Part shown: in pieces, positions 51,493 to 59,919 of the stretch | Numbering within the stretch: position 1 is the first letter of the stretch | How the letters are laid out: each line of letters begins with the position of its first letter | Assembly: GCA_964630925.1 (NCBI GenBank) | Contig: CAZVZK010000036.1 | Location: 10,515-74,514, forward strand | DNA length: 64,000 bases | Source of the DNA: RGDT01 sp964630925 | GTDB taxonomy: Bacteria; Planctomycetota; Planctomycetia; Gemmatales; Gemmataceae | Direction of reading: 5' to 3' | Notes under the pieces: generated by a model | What the model saw: only the letters and a program-made list of their open reading frames with translations | What the model was told of the DNA's origin: nothing | Database searches by the model: none | Made by a program: the position numbers and the translations under genes

Positions 51493-54400
51493 TCACTTCG
51501 CCCGCTCCTTGGCCGTCGGCGTGGTCCGCACGCCGTCGAGCGCCCGCCGGGCGGTGCCCTGCACGCGCTCCAGGGCCTGCGACACCGCCGAGCGGTCCGG
51601 CCGGCCCGCCCGCTCCAGCACCGCGCCCTGGTCGAAGTCCTCCGTCGCCTCGCGCTTGCCCTGCGCCAGCCGCGACAGGCCCAGGAAGTAGTAGTAGCGG
51701 GCATCGCCGTTGTCGTTCTCGATGGCCGCCTTGAAGTGGCCCTCCGCCGCCGCGTACTTCTTCGCGAAGTACGCGTTCAGGCCCTGGCCGTAGGACCGCT
51801 CGCCCTGGATCGGGTCGGGCGTCGTCCTGCTCTCCGCCCGCTTGAGCGACGGGTTGGCGTCCACCAGCGCCCGCAGGTCGTTGCCGTGCACGGGCGCGAT
51901 CAACCCCTTGGCCAGCAGGCCGTCGATGTACGACCGCAGCGCCTGCGTGTACAGGCCCTTGACGGCCAGGGCCTGCGCCCGCACGTCGAAAGGCACCTTG
52001 TCGCCGGCCGCCAGGATCTCGTCGGCCAGGTCCTCCGCCTCGCTCTTCTTGCCGCCGTCCGGCAGGCCCGCCTGGAGGGTGAAGAACACGAGCCGGAGGA
52101 CGTCCGCCGGGGAGAAACGCTTACCGAGGCGCTCCGCCGGGGGCACCGGGCGCGGCGGGGACGTGGGGGCCGTCGCTTTCTTCGTCAGCACGCGGGCCAG
52201 GGCGATGCGGCAACGCGCGCCCGCCTCTTCGCCCGCCGGCGAGGCCTTGGCCGCCTCGCGGTACGCCTTCTCGGCGGCGGCCAGGTCGCCCAGCTCCTCG
52301 GCCAACCGGCCCGTGAGGTACTGGCCCTCCGGCGTGTCCTTCGACGCGGCGGCGTCCTTGGCCGCGATCTGCATCATGCCGTCGTCGGCGGTCACCGCGC
52401 CACGCGAGCGGGCGTCCTCCAGGGCGATCAGGCCGTGCCGGGCCAGCAGCGGCCCCTTGTTCTCGGCGGCGGCGATGGCCCGCGTCAGCATGGCCAACGC
52501 CTCCTTCGTCTTGCCCCGCGCCGCCAGCTCCTCGGCCTTGTCCGCCGCGCCGGCCGTCGGGTCCGAGACCTCCTTGAGGGCCGCCTGGGCGGACACCTTC
52601 CACGGGCCGGCGGGCAGGCCCGACAGCGCCTTCTCCAGGGCCGCCTTCGCCTCGGCGAACTTCTCGCCGTTCCGCAGCACCAGCCCCTCGACCGCCTGCG
52701 CCTGCGCCTTCTGCTCCGGCGTGGCCTTCGGGTCGGCGCTGACGCGGCCCACGTCCAGCATGGCCCGCGCGCCCAGGTCGGCCCGCGAACGGTCCTGCAA
52801 GGCCGCCTGCCAGTGGTCGAGCATCTGCGTCGGCAGCCAGCGCTGCTTGAGGGCGGCGGTCATGGTGGCGACCTCGCCCTCCAGGCGGCGCACGTCGCCC
52901 ATCGGGTCCTTCATCTTCGCCACCCGCGCCGTCTCCTGCACGCCGGTCAGCACCGCCGCCGCACCCTTCAGGTCCGTCACCTTGACGCCCACCACGTCGC
53001 CCACGCCCTTGAGGGCGGCCAGGGCGTCGGCGTTGCCCGCCGCCAGCGCCTTCTCGCGGGCGTTGCCGTCGTCGATGGCCTTCTTCGCTGCCGCCAGCTG
53101 CGTCTCGAAGTCCTTCACCTTGGCCGTCAGGCCCTCGTTGGCCTTCTTCATGTCGTCGGCGGCCGTCTCCAGCGTCTTGATCTTGTCGGCGGCGGCCTTT
53201 CGCTCGCCGTCGATCAGCTTGGCCAGGTCGTCCGCCGTCGCCGCCGGCTTGTCCTTGACCAACTTCTCGGCGACCGCCTTGATCGTGGCGGCGCGGGCCG
53301 CCTCCTCCGCCTTGGCGAGGGCCTCGGGCGGGTGGTACTTCTGGAGCAGCTCCCACGCCAGCTTCAGCTCGTCGCAGGCCCGCAGGAAGGTCTCCTCACG
53401 CGGGTCGGTGCGCGGGTTCTGCGGCCTGTTGGGGAGCAGGAACCGCCGCTCGTCGTGCCGCGCCCTCGCCTTATCCAGCGCCAGGATCGCCTCCTTCAGC
53501 TTCCCCACCTTCGCCAGCTTCATGGCCTGCACGAACTTCGGCGCCGCCTCAGGCGGGATCTTCCCGTCGTCCTTCTTGGGGTCGTCCTTCTTGGGGTCGT
53601 CCTTCTTGGGGTCGTCCTTCTTGGGGTCGCCCTTGCCCTTGTCTTCGGCCTGGAAGCCGAGGGCGAGGACCGCGGCGAGGGCGTGGTGGGCGGGCAGGCC
53701 GAGGTGGGACACCTTCTCAGGGGGCGCGGCGGCCTCGGGCAGGGTGTCGAGGGCGGCGTCGAAGCGCTCGAGCTGTTCGGCGTCGGCCTTGAAGAGGTCC
53801 TTGCCCTTCTGGAAGTCGGCCCTCGCGGCCCCGGCGTCGCCGGTCATCTGGCGGATCTGCCCGCGCAGGAACAGGGCGTCGGCGTCCTTGTCGTTCAGCT
53901 TGACGGCCTCATCGAGGTCGGTGATGGCGAGCTTGACCTGTGCGGCGTCGGCCTTGAGGTTCTTGCCGCGTTGGGCCTTGAGATACTGGAGCCAGTTGGC
54001 CGTCGCCCGCGCCAGCAGATCGGCGGGCTTCTTCGCGTCGATGCCCTTGAGGTCGTCGGGCGTCATCTTGTCCAGCTCACCGAGGCGGACCTTGTCGGCC
54101 AGGGTGAGGGCGGGCATGCCGCCCGTCATGGGGCCGCCGCCCGTCATGGGGCCGCCGCCCATCATGGGGGGGCCGCCCATCATCGGGGGCCGGCCCATCA
54201 TCGGGGGCCCGCCCATCATCGGCGGGCCGCCCATCATCGGCGGGCCGCCCATCTGCTGCGGGCCGCCGCCCATCTGCGGCGGCCCCTGCGGCTTCGGGGC
54301 CGTACCGAGCGCCTCGCGCCAGGCGTTGGGCGGCTCGATGCCGCCCAGCCAGACGCCCAGGCAGGCGGCGGTCGCCAGCAGGCCGCCGGCGAGCGTGCCG

Positions 54401-55737
54401 ACGAGCATCCCGCCGCCCTTCTTCTCCGGCTTCTTCTTCTTGGGCGGCTCGTCATCGCCGCCCTCGGCGGAGGCGGCCTCCGCCTCGACCTTGGTGCCCT
54501 TCTTACCCGGGATGGGCTCCTTCGCGGTCTTCGTCTTGGCCGGGATGGGCTCCTTGGCGGTCTTCGTCTTGGCGCCAGGCGCCGGTGCCTCGTCCTCTTC
54601 CACGTCCACGATACCGGCCAGGTCGATGCCGGCCGTGTCGTCGGTGGTCGATGGGGAGGGGTCGGCGGGGCCGAGGTCGGCCTCCGTCGCCACGCCGGCC
54701 AGATCGATCGCGGCGCCATCGGACGGCGGGCCGGTCAGGGCGGTCGTCTCGCCGAGGCTGACGTCGGAGTCGGCGGGGATGGCGGTGGTGGACGAGGGGG
54801 CGGCCGCCAGATCGCTCAGGTCGATGGTCGGGATGCTGTGCATGGACCCGAGATCCACCGAAGAGGTCTGGTCATCGACGCCCACCTGGGCGAGGAAGTC
54901 GTCGAGGGCGTCGTCGCCCGCGGCGGGCTTGCGGGGGGCCGGCCCTTCCTTGGGCCCGAGCAGGTCCACGCCGGACTCGAGGCCCTCGGCGATCAGGTCG
55001 CGGGCCGAGCCCTCGCCGGCCTTGACCGAGGAGGCCGGCTCCTCGATCACGTCCTCGGCGATCAGGTCGATGCCGGAGTCCGTCTGCGGCGGCACGGCGG
55101 CGGACGGCGGCAGATGGCCGACGAAGGCGGCCTCGCCGAGGTCGATGGCCTCCTCGTCATCGACGACCATCTCCTCGCTGATGTCGATGCCCGAGTCGGC
55201 GGGGCGGGCGGGGGCCGCGGGCGGGGGCACCTCGTCCAGATCGACGACGGCCTCGAACACGTCGTCGCTGACGGCGGGGGCGGGCATGCGCATGGTGGGC
55301 TTCGCGCCGACGGGGGGCTCGTCGCCGAGCTGCCCCAACAGGTCGGCGTCGGACGGGGAATCGACGACGGGGTGGGCGTCGGCCCCGGCCGGCGGGGCCT
55401 CGCTCAGCGACGCCCACTCGATGACGGAGATGCCGCTCTTCTCGGGGTCGGCCACGTCGGCGCCGAAGTCGATAGCGTCGTCGTCTGCCGGCGCGGGCTC
55501 GGTGACGGGGGCCCGCAGCTGCGTGCCCTTGTCGGCGGCCTTGGGCGGGGCGTCCTCCGGGAGGGGCGGGCGGAGCTGGGTGCCCTTGTCGGGCGCCTTG
55601 GCCGGCGCGTCTTCGGGCGCGGGCGGCTGGAGCTGGGTGTTCTTGTCGCCGGGTTTGGGGGCGGCGTCCGGGGGCTGGAGCTGCGTGCCCTTGTCCGCGG
55701 GCCGCTTGCGGTCCTTGTCGCCGGGGGTGGTGGCCAT
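51493..55737 (-). CDS. Giant TPR protein with disordered N-terminal half
   Basis: This 1414-residue protein has four parts. (1) Residues 1-90 carry four DKGTQL(Q/R)PP-type repeats. (2) An acidic disordered stretch to about 430 contains repeated DSGIDL motifs. (3) One membrane span (GGGMLVGTLAGGLLATAACL) is followed by a (GPPMMG)n Met/Pro/Gly region encoded at 54115-54285. (4) A TPR and coiled-coil C-terminal half contains (DPKKD)4 at 53566-53625 and GQGLNAYFAKKYAAAEGHFK near the end. ATG at 55737 follows a weak site. No enzymatic domain is present, so it is probably a scaffold. Confidence 0.7.
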   Translation of the reverse strand: MATTPGDKDRKRPADKGTQLQPPDAAPKPGDKNTQLQPPAPEDAPAKAPDKGTQLRPPLPEDAPPKAADKGTQLRAPVTEPAPADDDAIDFGADVADPEKSGISVIEWASLSEAPPAGADAHPVVDSPSDADLLGQLGDEPPVGAKPTMRMPAPAVSDDVFEAVVDLDEVPPPAAPARPADSGIDISEEMVVDDEEAIDLGEAAFVGHLPPSAAVPPQTDSGIDLIAEDVIEEPASSVKAGEGSARDLIAEGLESGVDLLGPKEGPAPRKPAAGDDALDDFLAQVGVDDQTSSVDLGSMHSIPTIDLSDLAAAPSSTTAIPADSDVSLGETTALTGPPSDGAAIDLAGVATEADLGPADPSPSTTDDTAGIDLAGIVDVEEDEAPAPGAKTKTAKEPIPAKTKTAKEPIPGKKGTKVEAEAASAEGGDDEPPKKKKPEKKGGGMLVGTLAGGLLATAACLGVWLGGIEPPNAWREALGTAPKPQGPPQMGGGPQQMGGPPMMGGPPMMGGPPMMGRPPMMGGPPMMGGGPMTGGGPMTGGMPALTLADKVRLGELDKMTPDDLKGIDAKKPADLLARATANWLQYLKAQRGKNLKADAAQVKLAITDLDEAVKLNDKDADALFLRGQIRQMTGDAGAARADFQKGKDLFKADAEQLERFDAALDTLPEAAAPPEKVSHLGLPAHHALAAVLALGFQAEDKGKGDPKKDDPKKDDPKKDDPKKDDGKIPPEAAPKFVQAMKLAKVGKLKEAILALDKARARHDERRFLLPNRPQNPRTDPREETFLRACDELKLAWELLQKYHPPEALAKAEEAARAATIKAVAEKLVKDKPAATADDLAKLIDGERKAAADKIKTLETAADDMKKANEGLTAKVKDFETQLAAAKKAIDDGNAREKALAAGNADALAALKGVGDVVGVKVTDLKGAAAVLTGVQETARVAKMKDPMGDVRRLEGEVATMTAALKQRWLPTQMLDHWQAALQDRSRADLGARAMLDVGRVSADPKATPEQKAQAQAVEGLVLRNGEKFAEAKAALEKALSGLPAGPWKVSAQAALKEVSDPTAGAADKAEELAARGKTKEALAMLTRAIAAAENKGPLLARHGLIALEDARSRGAVTADDGMMQIAAKDAAASKDTPEGQYLTGRLAEELGDLAAAEKAYREAAKASPAGEEAGARCRIALARVLTKKATAPTSPPRPVPPAERLGKRFSPADVLRLVFFTLQAGLPDGGKKSEAEDLADEILAAGDKVPFDVRAQALAVKGLYTQALRSYIDGLLAKGLIAPVHGNDLRALVDANPSLKRAESRTTPDPIQGERSYGQGLNAYFAKKYAAAEGHFKAAIENDNGDARYYYFLGLSRLAQGKREATEDFDQGAVLERAGRPDRSAVSQALERVQGTARRALDGVRTTPTAKERAK
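53566..53625. repeat. Four 15-bp tandem repeats inside the giant TPR gene
   Basis: Four identical copies of GTCGTCCTTCTTGGG encode DPKKD repeats on the minus strand. The unit length keeps the reading frame, so copy number could vary without disrupting the protein. Confidence 0.9.
54115..54285. repeat. Degenerate tandem repeat encoding the GPPMMG region
   Basis: Units of about 18 bp built on GGGCCGCCCATCATCGG recur seven or eight times. On the minus strand they encode Gly-Pro-Pro-Met-Met-Gly. The 5' and 3' units are altered (PMTGGG, PQQMGG), while the central units are almost identical, as expected for recent slippage. Confidence 0.8.
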
Positions 55738-55881
55738 GATGTGCCTGCTGGGGGGAAAGGGGGCCCGCGTGATCGCTACGCACCCCCCATTTTTCCAGGC
55801 CCGCCCACTCTCGGCAATCCCTTTCTCCCGATTCGAAGCCCGTCCCGCCGGAATCATCAGCACGACCAGCAATTCCAGAAG

Positions 55882-55946
55882 GGATGAGGGATGAGGGATG
55901 AGGGATGAGAGAACAGCCCTCACCTTGTCATCCTTCATCCCTCATC
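55882..55946. repeat. GGGATGA repeat hairpin
   Basis: Four direct copies of GGGATGA (55882 onward) are followed after about 20 bp by complementary TCATCCCTCATCCCTCC (to 55946), so a long stem can form. It lies upstream of the giant TPR gene. Confidence 0.65.
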
Positions 55947-56052
55947 CCTCCGAGCGAACGTCCTCCACGAGGAGCGCGTCCCAGTCGCGGGCGGGAACGG
56001 GCCTCCCCGGCCCGTTCGACGGCGGAGGGTCGGGGTACCGGGAGGGCGAGAC

Positions 56053-56150
56053 GGGCGAGGCTCCCGCCGAGCCGACGATGCTTGAAACACACGCATTGAA
56101 GGCCGAATCGGCTGCGGCGATCATCGCGCGGTTCGGCGGGAGCCTCGCCA
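56053..56150. repeat. Inverted-repeat element, GGCGAGGCTCCCGCCGA family
   Basis: Left arm 56053-56074 and right arm 56129-56150 are 22 bp each and complementary at 20 positions. The right arm ends just before the signal peptidase stop. The 54-bp centre has ATGCTTGAAACACACG. GEAPAEP-type spurious translation is typical of this element family. Confidence 0.75.
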
Positions 56151-56160
56151 TCCCGGCCCG

Positions 56161-58221
56161 TCAGCGGATACGTCCGACGCGGGTGAAGGGGAAGTACACC
56201 AGCACGGCGCGGCCCAGCATGAGGCGCTGCGGCACGAGGCCCCACGACCGGCTGTCGGCGCTCTCGGTGCTGTTGTCGCCCATGCACAGGTAGTGCCCCG
56301 GCTGGACGTAGTACGACGCCTTCGGCAGGCCGTCGAAGTCCGCCGCCCACTTGTCGGGGTTGGCGGGGTCGAGCTGGATGTCGCCGCTGGAGGGGGCCGC
56401 CGTGTAGTACACGTCGCGGTTGATCTTCAGGTGGCGGACGGTGAAGCGGCCCCCCTTGGCCCCGACGCTCACGGGCCGGTTCAGGTCGTTCTCCCTCGTC
56501 GGCGCCAGCCGCTCGGCGGCCTGGTACGACACGCCGTCGCCGAACGCCAGCCTGCCGTTGACCCACACGATGAGGCGGTCGTCGGCGTTGGCGAGGCGGA
56601 CGCGGAAGGTGCCGGCGCCCTTGAACGCCGTCGCCGCCGTCCCCAGCTCCTCGGTCTTGTCGCCGCGGATGCGGTACAGGGAGCACTGGCCGGTGGCGGA
56701 GTCGAAGGTGGCGCGGAAGCGGCTGGGGCCACGCGATACCTCGAGGGCGAGCTGGCCGTCGGCCTTCTCGTTGGTGGCCTCGCACTCGGCGATGAGGTCG
56801 CTGGCCCAGTTACGGCCGTTGGTGCCCAGGCCACGCTCGCCGACGCGGTCGTGGTCGGTGCTCCAGGTGTTGTAGCCGAGGAAGTCGGTGATGAGCTGGG
56901 GGCCGGCGGGCTCGTCGCGGAGGACGTGGCGGTAGCGCAGCCAGGTCATCTCGTCGTTGCCGCCGCCGTGGCGGAAGGAGCGGGCCTTGGCGTCCTCCGC
57001 CCAGCCGCTGTCGGCGGCGGGCACCCAGCGGCGGTGCTCCTCGCCGGTGAGGTCCCTGGCCGGCTGGTCGTTGTCGTAGACGATGCGCATCATGTCGAGG
57101 AGGATGGCGGGCGGCTTGCGGACGATGACGGCCTTCTTGAAGAGGTCCTTGGCCTCGGTGTCGCCGGAGTGCATCCAGTCGATGCGGCTGCCGCCGCCGC
57201 GGTGCTTGGTCCGCCACATGATGCGGGCGAGGTCGGGGTCGCGCCGGGCCTTCTCGTCGTCGGCGTAGGCGGGGGCCGCGTCGGCGGCGAGGATGTACAC
57301 CTTCCCGCGGTGGATGAAGACCGTCTCCCCGGGCAGGCCGATGAGGCGCTTGATGTAGTTCATCGGGACGTGCTGCTTGAAGGGTCCGGACTCGGGGAAG
57401 GGGGGGCCGCTGCTGTCGTCGCCGGGGAACTTGAAGACGACCACGTCGAGGCGGTGGGGCCCCATGGCGGGGAAGTCATACGGGTACTTGGCGACGAGGA
57501 CGCGGTCGCCGCTGCGCCAGCCGGGGTCGGTGATGGAGATGACCCCGCCCTCGGTCTCGCGGAGGGGCTCGCCGGGGGGGATGAGGCGGATCCTCTGGCG
57601 GCAGTTGGGGCAGGCGCAGCCGCCGATGCGGAAGCGGTCGCCGCCGGAGCCCTCGACCTCGTTGGAGCAGTTGACGGGGAACTTGTGGCCGCACTGCGGG
57701 CAGGTGACCCGCTTGTTGTACCCGAGGAGGGTGGTGGCCATCGACCCGGTGGGGATGACGAAGGCCTCGGCGACGAAGGACTTGAGGAGGAGGACGAGGA
57801 CGACGACGAACACCACCGTCTCGACGACCTCGCGGGCCTGCTCGGCGGGGGTGGCGGGCGGGTGGGGCGGCGGCGGGGGCAGGGTCTTGGGGAACTTCCT
57901 GGTGAGGGCCTGCATGAGGGGCGGGCGGAGCAGGAACCCGCCGAGGAAGGCGAGCAACGCGCCGTAGCCGATGGCGTCCGCCGCCTCGAAGCGGTAGACC
58001 CACAGGACGGCGGCGGCGACGGCCCACAGCGTCACGATGAGGAGCAGGTTGGCGACGCGGGGCAGGAGAAAGCCCATGACCGTTGTCGGAGGCGGCGGAG
58101 GGGGTGCGGCCGCCGTGGGGCCTGCGGGGGCCGGCGCCACGCCGGAGGACGCGGGCGCGGGCGGGGCCGGGGTGATGCCGTCGGCGGGGGCGGGCTGTTG
58201 CGGGTTGGTCGGATCGGACAT
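56161..58221 (-). CDS. lepB: Signal peptidase I with zinc-ribbon and LamG-like inserts
   Basis: This 686-residue protein is about twice the usual length. A Pro-rich N-terminus and two or three membrane spans precede the catalytic Ser160 (FVIPTGSMATTLLG). The catalytic Lys291 is in NYIKRLIGLPGETVFIHRG and the final box is GDNSTESADSRSWGLVPQRL. Between Ser and Lys lies an extra segment with four Cys (VTCPQCGHKFPVNC, CACPNCRQR), a likely zinc ribbon. Between Lys and the last box there are about 330 residues, including a LamG-like stretch (RFRATFDSATGQCSLYRIRG). Cleavage of secretory signal peptides is expected. Confidence 0.87.
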   Translation of the reverse strand: MSDPTNPQQPAPADGITPAPPAPASSGVAPAPAGPTAAAPPPPPPTTVMGFLLPRVANLLLIVTLWAVAAAVLWVYRFEAADAIGYGALLAFLGGFLLRPPLMQALTRKFPKTLPPPPPHPPATPAEQAREVVETVVFVVVLVLLLKSFVAEAFVIPTGSMATTLLGYNKRVTCPQCGHKFPVNCSNEVEGSGGDRFRIGGCACPNCRQRIRLIPPGEPLRETEGGVISITDPGWRSGDRVLVAKYPYDFPAMGPHRLDVVVFKFPGDDSSGPPFPESGPFKQHVPMNYIKRLIGLPGETVFIHRGKVYILAADAAPAYADDEKARRDPDLARIMWRTKHRGGGSRIDWMHSGDTEAKDLFKKAVIVRKPPAILLDMMRIVYDNDQPARDLTGEEHRRWVPAADSGWAEDAKARSFRHGGGNDEMTWLRYRHVLRDEPAGPQLITDFLGYNTWSTDHDRVGERGLGTNGRNWASDLIAECEATNEKADGQLALEVSRGPSRFRATFDSATGQCSLYRIRGDKTEELGTAATAFKGAGTFRVRLANADDRLIVWVNGRLAFGDGVSYQAAERLAPTRENDLNRPVSVGAKGGRFTVRHLKINRDVYYTAAPSSGDIQLDPANPDKWAADFDGLPKASYYVQPGHYLCMGDNSTESADSRSWGLVPQRLMLGRAVLVYFPFTRVGRIR

Positions 58222-58336
58222 GCCGGGCCCCTGGCCAGGAGTGTGGGTGTGGGCGGGTGCCAGCAGAATAGTCGTCCGGGCGGCGGGCAACTTACATCGA
58301 GAGGATTCTACGGGGCGGCGGGCACCCGAGGAAGGG

Positions 58337-58903
58337 TCAGTCGAAGAGTCGGGCGACGGTGACGGAGAATCCGGGGAGGATGTCGGGGAGGGCGAGGGTG
58401 TCGGCGTCGGTCAGGTCGGTCTGAACGATGCCGGGGCGTAGGACGGCTACCATGCGTCTGCCTGGGTCGAGCAGGACGACGACGGAGACGCCCGCGGCGA
58501 GGTAAGCCTCGACCTTGGCGAACAGCTCGGTCCACAGGTCCGTCGGCGAGCGCACCTCGACGACCAGCTCGGGCGCCGCCCGGAGGACGCCCCTGGGGAG
58601 CGGCCCGCGCGGCAGACGCAGGTAGCTGATGTACGCCACGTCCATCCCCAGGACCGTGTCGGGACAGGTCCCCGTCTGGAAGAATGTGTCGTTCGTCAGC
58701 ACACGGCCCGTGTCGTGGCGGGAGAGGTGGATGTACAGCTCGCCGGCCATGCGGGCCGAGACGCCGCCGTGTTCCGTGCCGGGCATGTCGGTGTCCCTCA
58801 CGACGCCGTTGACGAGCTCCTTGTGGTGGTCCGGGTACCGGGCGAAGAACTCGTCCGCCGTCATCAGTGCCGGGGCCGCCGCAGGACTTGCCGTCATCGT
58901 CAT
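58337..58903 (-). CDS. Uma2 (DUF820) family protein
   Basis: This 188-residue Uma2 protein is not part of the tandem array. It has the canonical MTADEFFARYPDHHKELVNG start, the active-site Glu in ELVVEVRSPTD, the following Glu/Lys region (WTELFAKVEAYLAAGVSVVV) and LLDPGRRMVAVLRPG. It is closer to the common Uma2 form than the array copies at 439-3017. ATG at 58903 has GGAGG 7 nt upstream. Role unknown. Confidence 0.88.
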   Translation of the reverse strand: MTMTASPAAAPALMTADEFFARYPDHHKELVNGVVRDTDMPGTEHGGVSARMAGELYIHLSRHDTGRVLTNDTFFQTGTCPDTVLGMDVAYISYLRLPRGPLPRGVLRAAPELVVEVRSPTDLWTELFAKVEAYLAAGVSVVVLLDPGRRMVAVLRPGIVQTDLTDADTLALPDILPGFSVTVARLFD

Positions 58904-58975
58904 GGGGTGCCTCCATCGGGAACGCCGGCACTCATACCCGCATTGTGCCCCGAGATGCCGCACGGGGTCAAGGGG

Positions 58976-59719
58976 TCAGCGCACGGCGAGGTAGTAGACC
59001 TCGGCGCCGTCGAGGAGGGCGAATTCCGGTGACGGCATCTCCGCCGCGGGGCGCAGGAGGACCGCCTTCCGGTGGTGCATCTTGCGCAGGCCGTCGTGGA
59101 ACGACAGGACGGCGAGGTCGGGGTGGTGGCCGGACACGGCGGCGAACAGCTCCGGCAGCGGACACTCTGGCGGGGCGCCGGCGCTCCGGCGGCGGTCGAG
59201 GTAGTTGAGGGCGTCGATGGCCCAGGGGTGTTCGTTGGCCAGCTCCGGGGTGACCAGGGGGCCGGCGGCCTCCAGGCGGCGCAGGGCGTCATCGACGCGG
59301 CGTTCCAGGACGTCGAGTCGGGCCGACCAGCGCTCTGCGTCCTCGGCGAGGCGTTTGCCGATGTCGCCGAGGACGGCACGCATGTCGCCGAGCCAGGCGG
59401 GGAGGGCCTTCTGGCCGACGTGGAGGGCGGTGCGCAATTCGTGGAGGGCGCGGACCGGCGATTCGTTCTCGTGGAGGAACTGGACGCCGGCGGGGGCGAG
59501 GCGGACCCACTCGATCTCGGTCTTGCCGCGGACCTCGACGCGGACGCGTTCCAGCAGGCCTTCGGCGAGGGCGCGCTGGGCGGCCTCGGCGCAGGCGGCG
59601 GAGCGTGCGGGGAAGAGGCCGTCGAGCTTGCCGGACTTGAAGAGGCGGTGCTCGCCGCCGGCGATGGCGGCGGCGAGGGCCTCGGTCAGTGTCTCGCGGA
59701 CGCGGTCCTTGGCCTCCAT
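58976..59719 (-). CDS. Winged-helix-like planctomycete protein
   Basis: This 247-residue protein has an N-terminal region (RETLTEALAAAIAGGEHRLF, RALAEGLLERVRVEVRGKTE, WVRLAPAGVQFLHENES) resembling a winged helix. A long coiled-coil-like helix follows (DIGKRLAEDAERWSARLDVL, ERRVDDALRRLEAAGPL), then a C-terminal winged-helix-like domain (DLAVLSFHDGLRKMHHRKAV, LDGAEVYYLAVR). The dual ends with a helical linker suggest a DNA-binding or regulatory protein. ATG at 59719 is chosen with GGGAGG upstream. Homologues appear common in planctomycetes, but I have no name for them. Confidence 0.65.
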   Translation of the reverse strand: MEAKDRVRETLTEALAAAIAGGEHRLFKSGKLDGLFPARSAACAEAAQRALAEGLLERVRVEVRGKTEIEWVRLAPAGVQFLHENESPVRALHELRTALHVGQKALPAWLGDMRAVLGDIGKRLAEDAERWSARLDVLERRVDDALRRLEAAGPLVTPELANEHPWAIDALNYLDRRRSAGAPPECPLPELFAAVSGHHPDLAVLSFHDGLRKMHHRKAVLLRPAAEMPSPEFALLDGAEVYYLAVR

Positions 59720-59919
59720 GGCGTGCAGGCCCTCCCTGTACCACCGGAGTGTAGCCGGGCGGGCCGCCCCGAAGGTAGCCCAATCCGAAGCCGATGGCCA
59801 CACGCCCCCGAGCCGCCTATGCTGAGGGCGACCTAGCGGTCAGCGGCCCGCCCCGGGCTACCGTCGCCCCGGACAGACGACTCGCCGCCCCGCTCACCTC
59901 CCATCCCGGAGATGCCCCC

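Larger units (their letters stand above)
55738..56160. other. Intergenic region with two hairpin elements
   Basis: This 423-bp space precedes the giant TPR gene and follows the signal peptidase stop, both on the minus strand. It holds a GGGATGAG direct-repeat hairpin (55882-55946) and a GGCGAGGCTCCCGCCGA inverted repeat (56053-56150). No gene is visible; frames encoding GEAPAEP-like peptides are repeat translations. Confidence 0.6.

Noticed and set aside
51454..55894. Two very long plus-strand open frames opposite the giant TPR gene (about 1480 and 1350 codons)
   Set aside because: Both are antisense to a protein with clear TPR, span and repeat structure; their own translations are Arg/Leu- or Ser/Ala-rich with no domain pattern.
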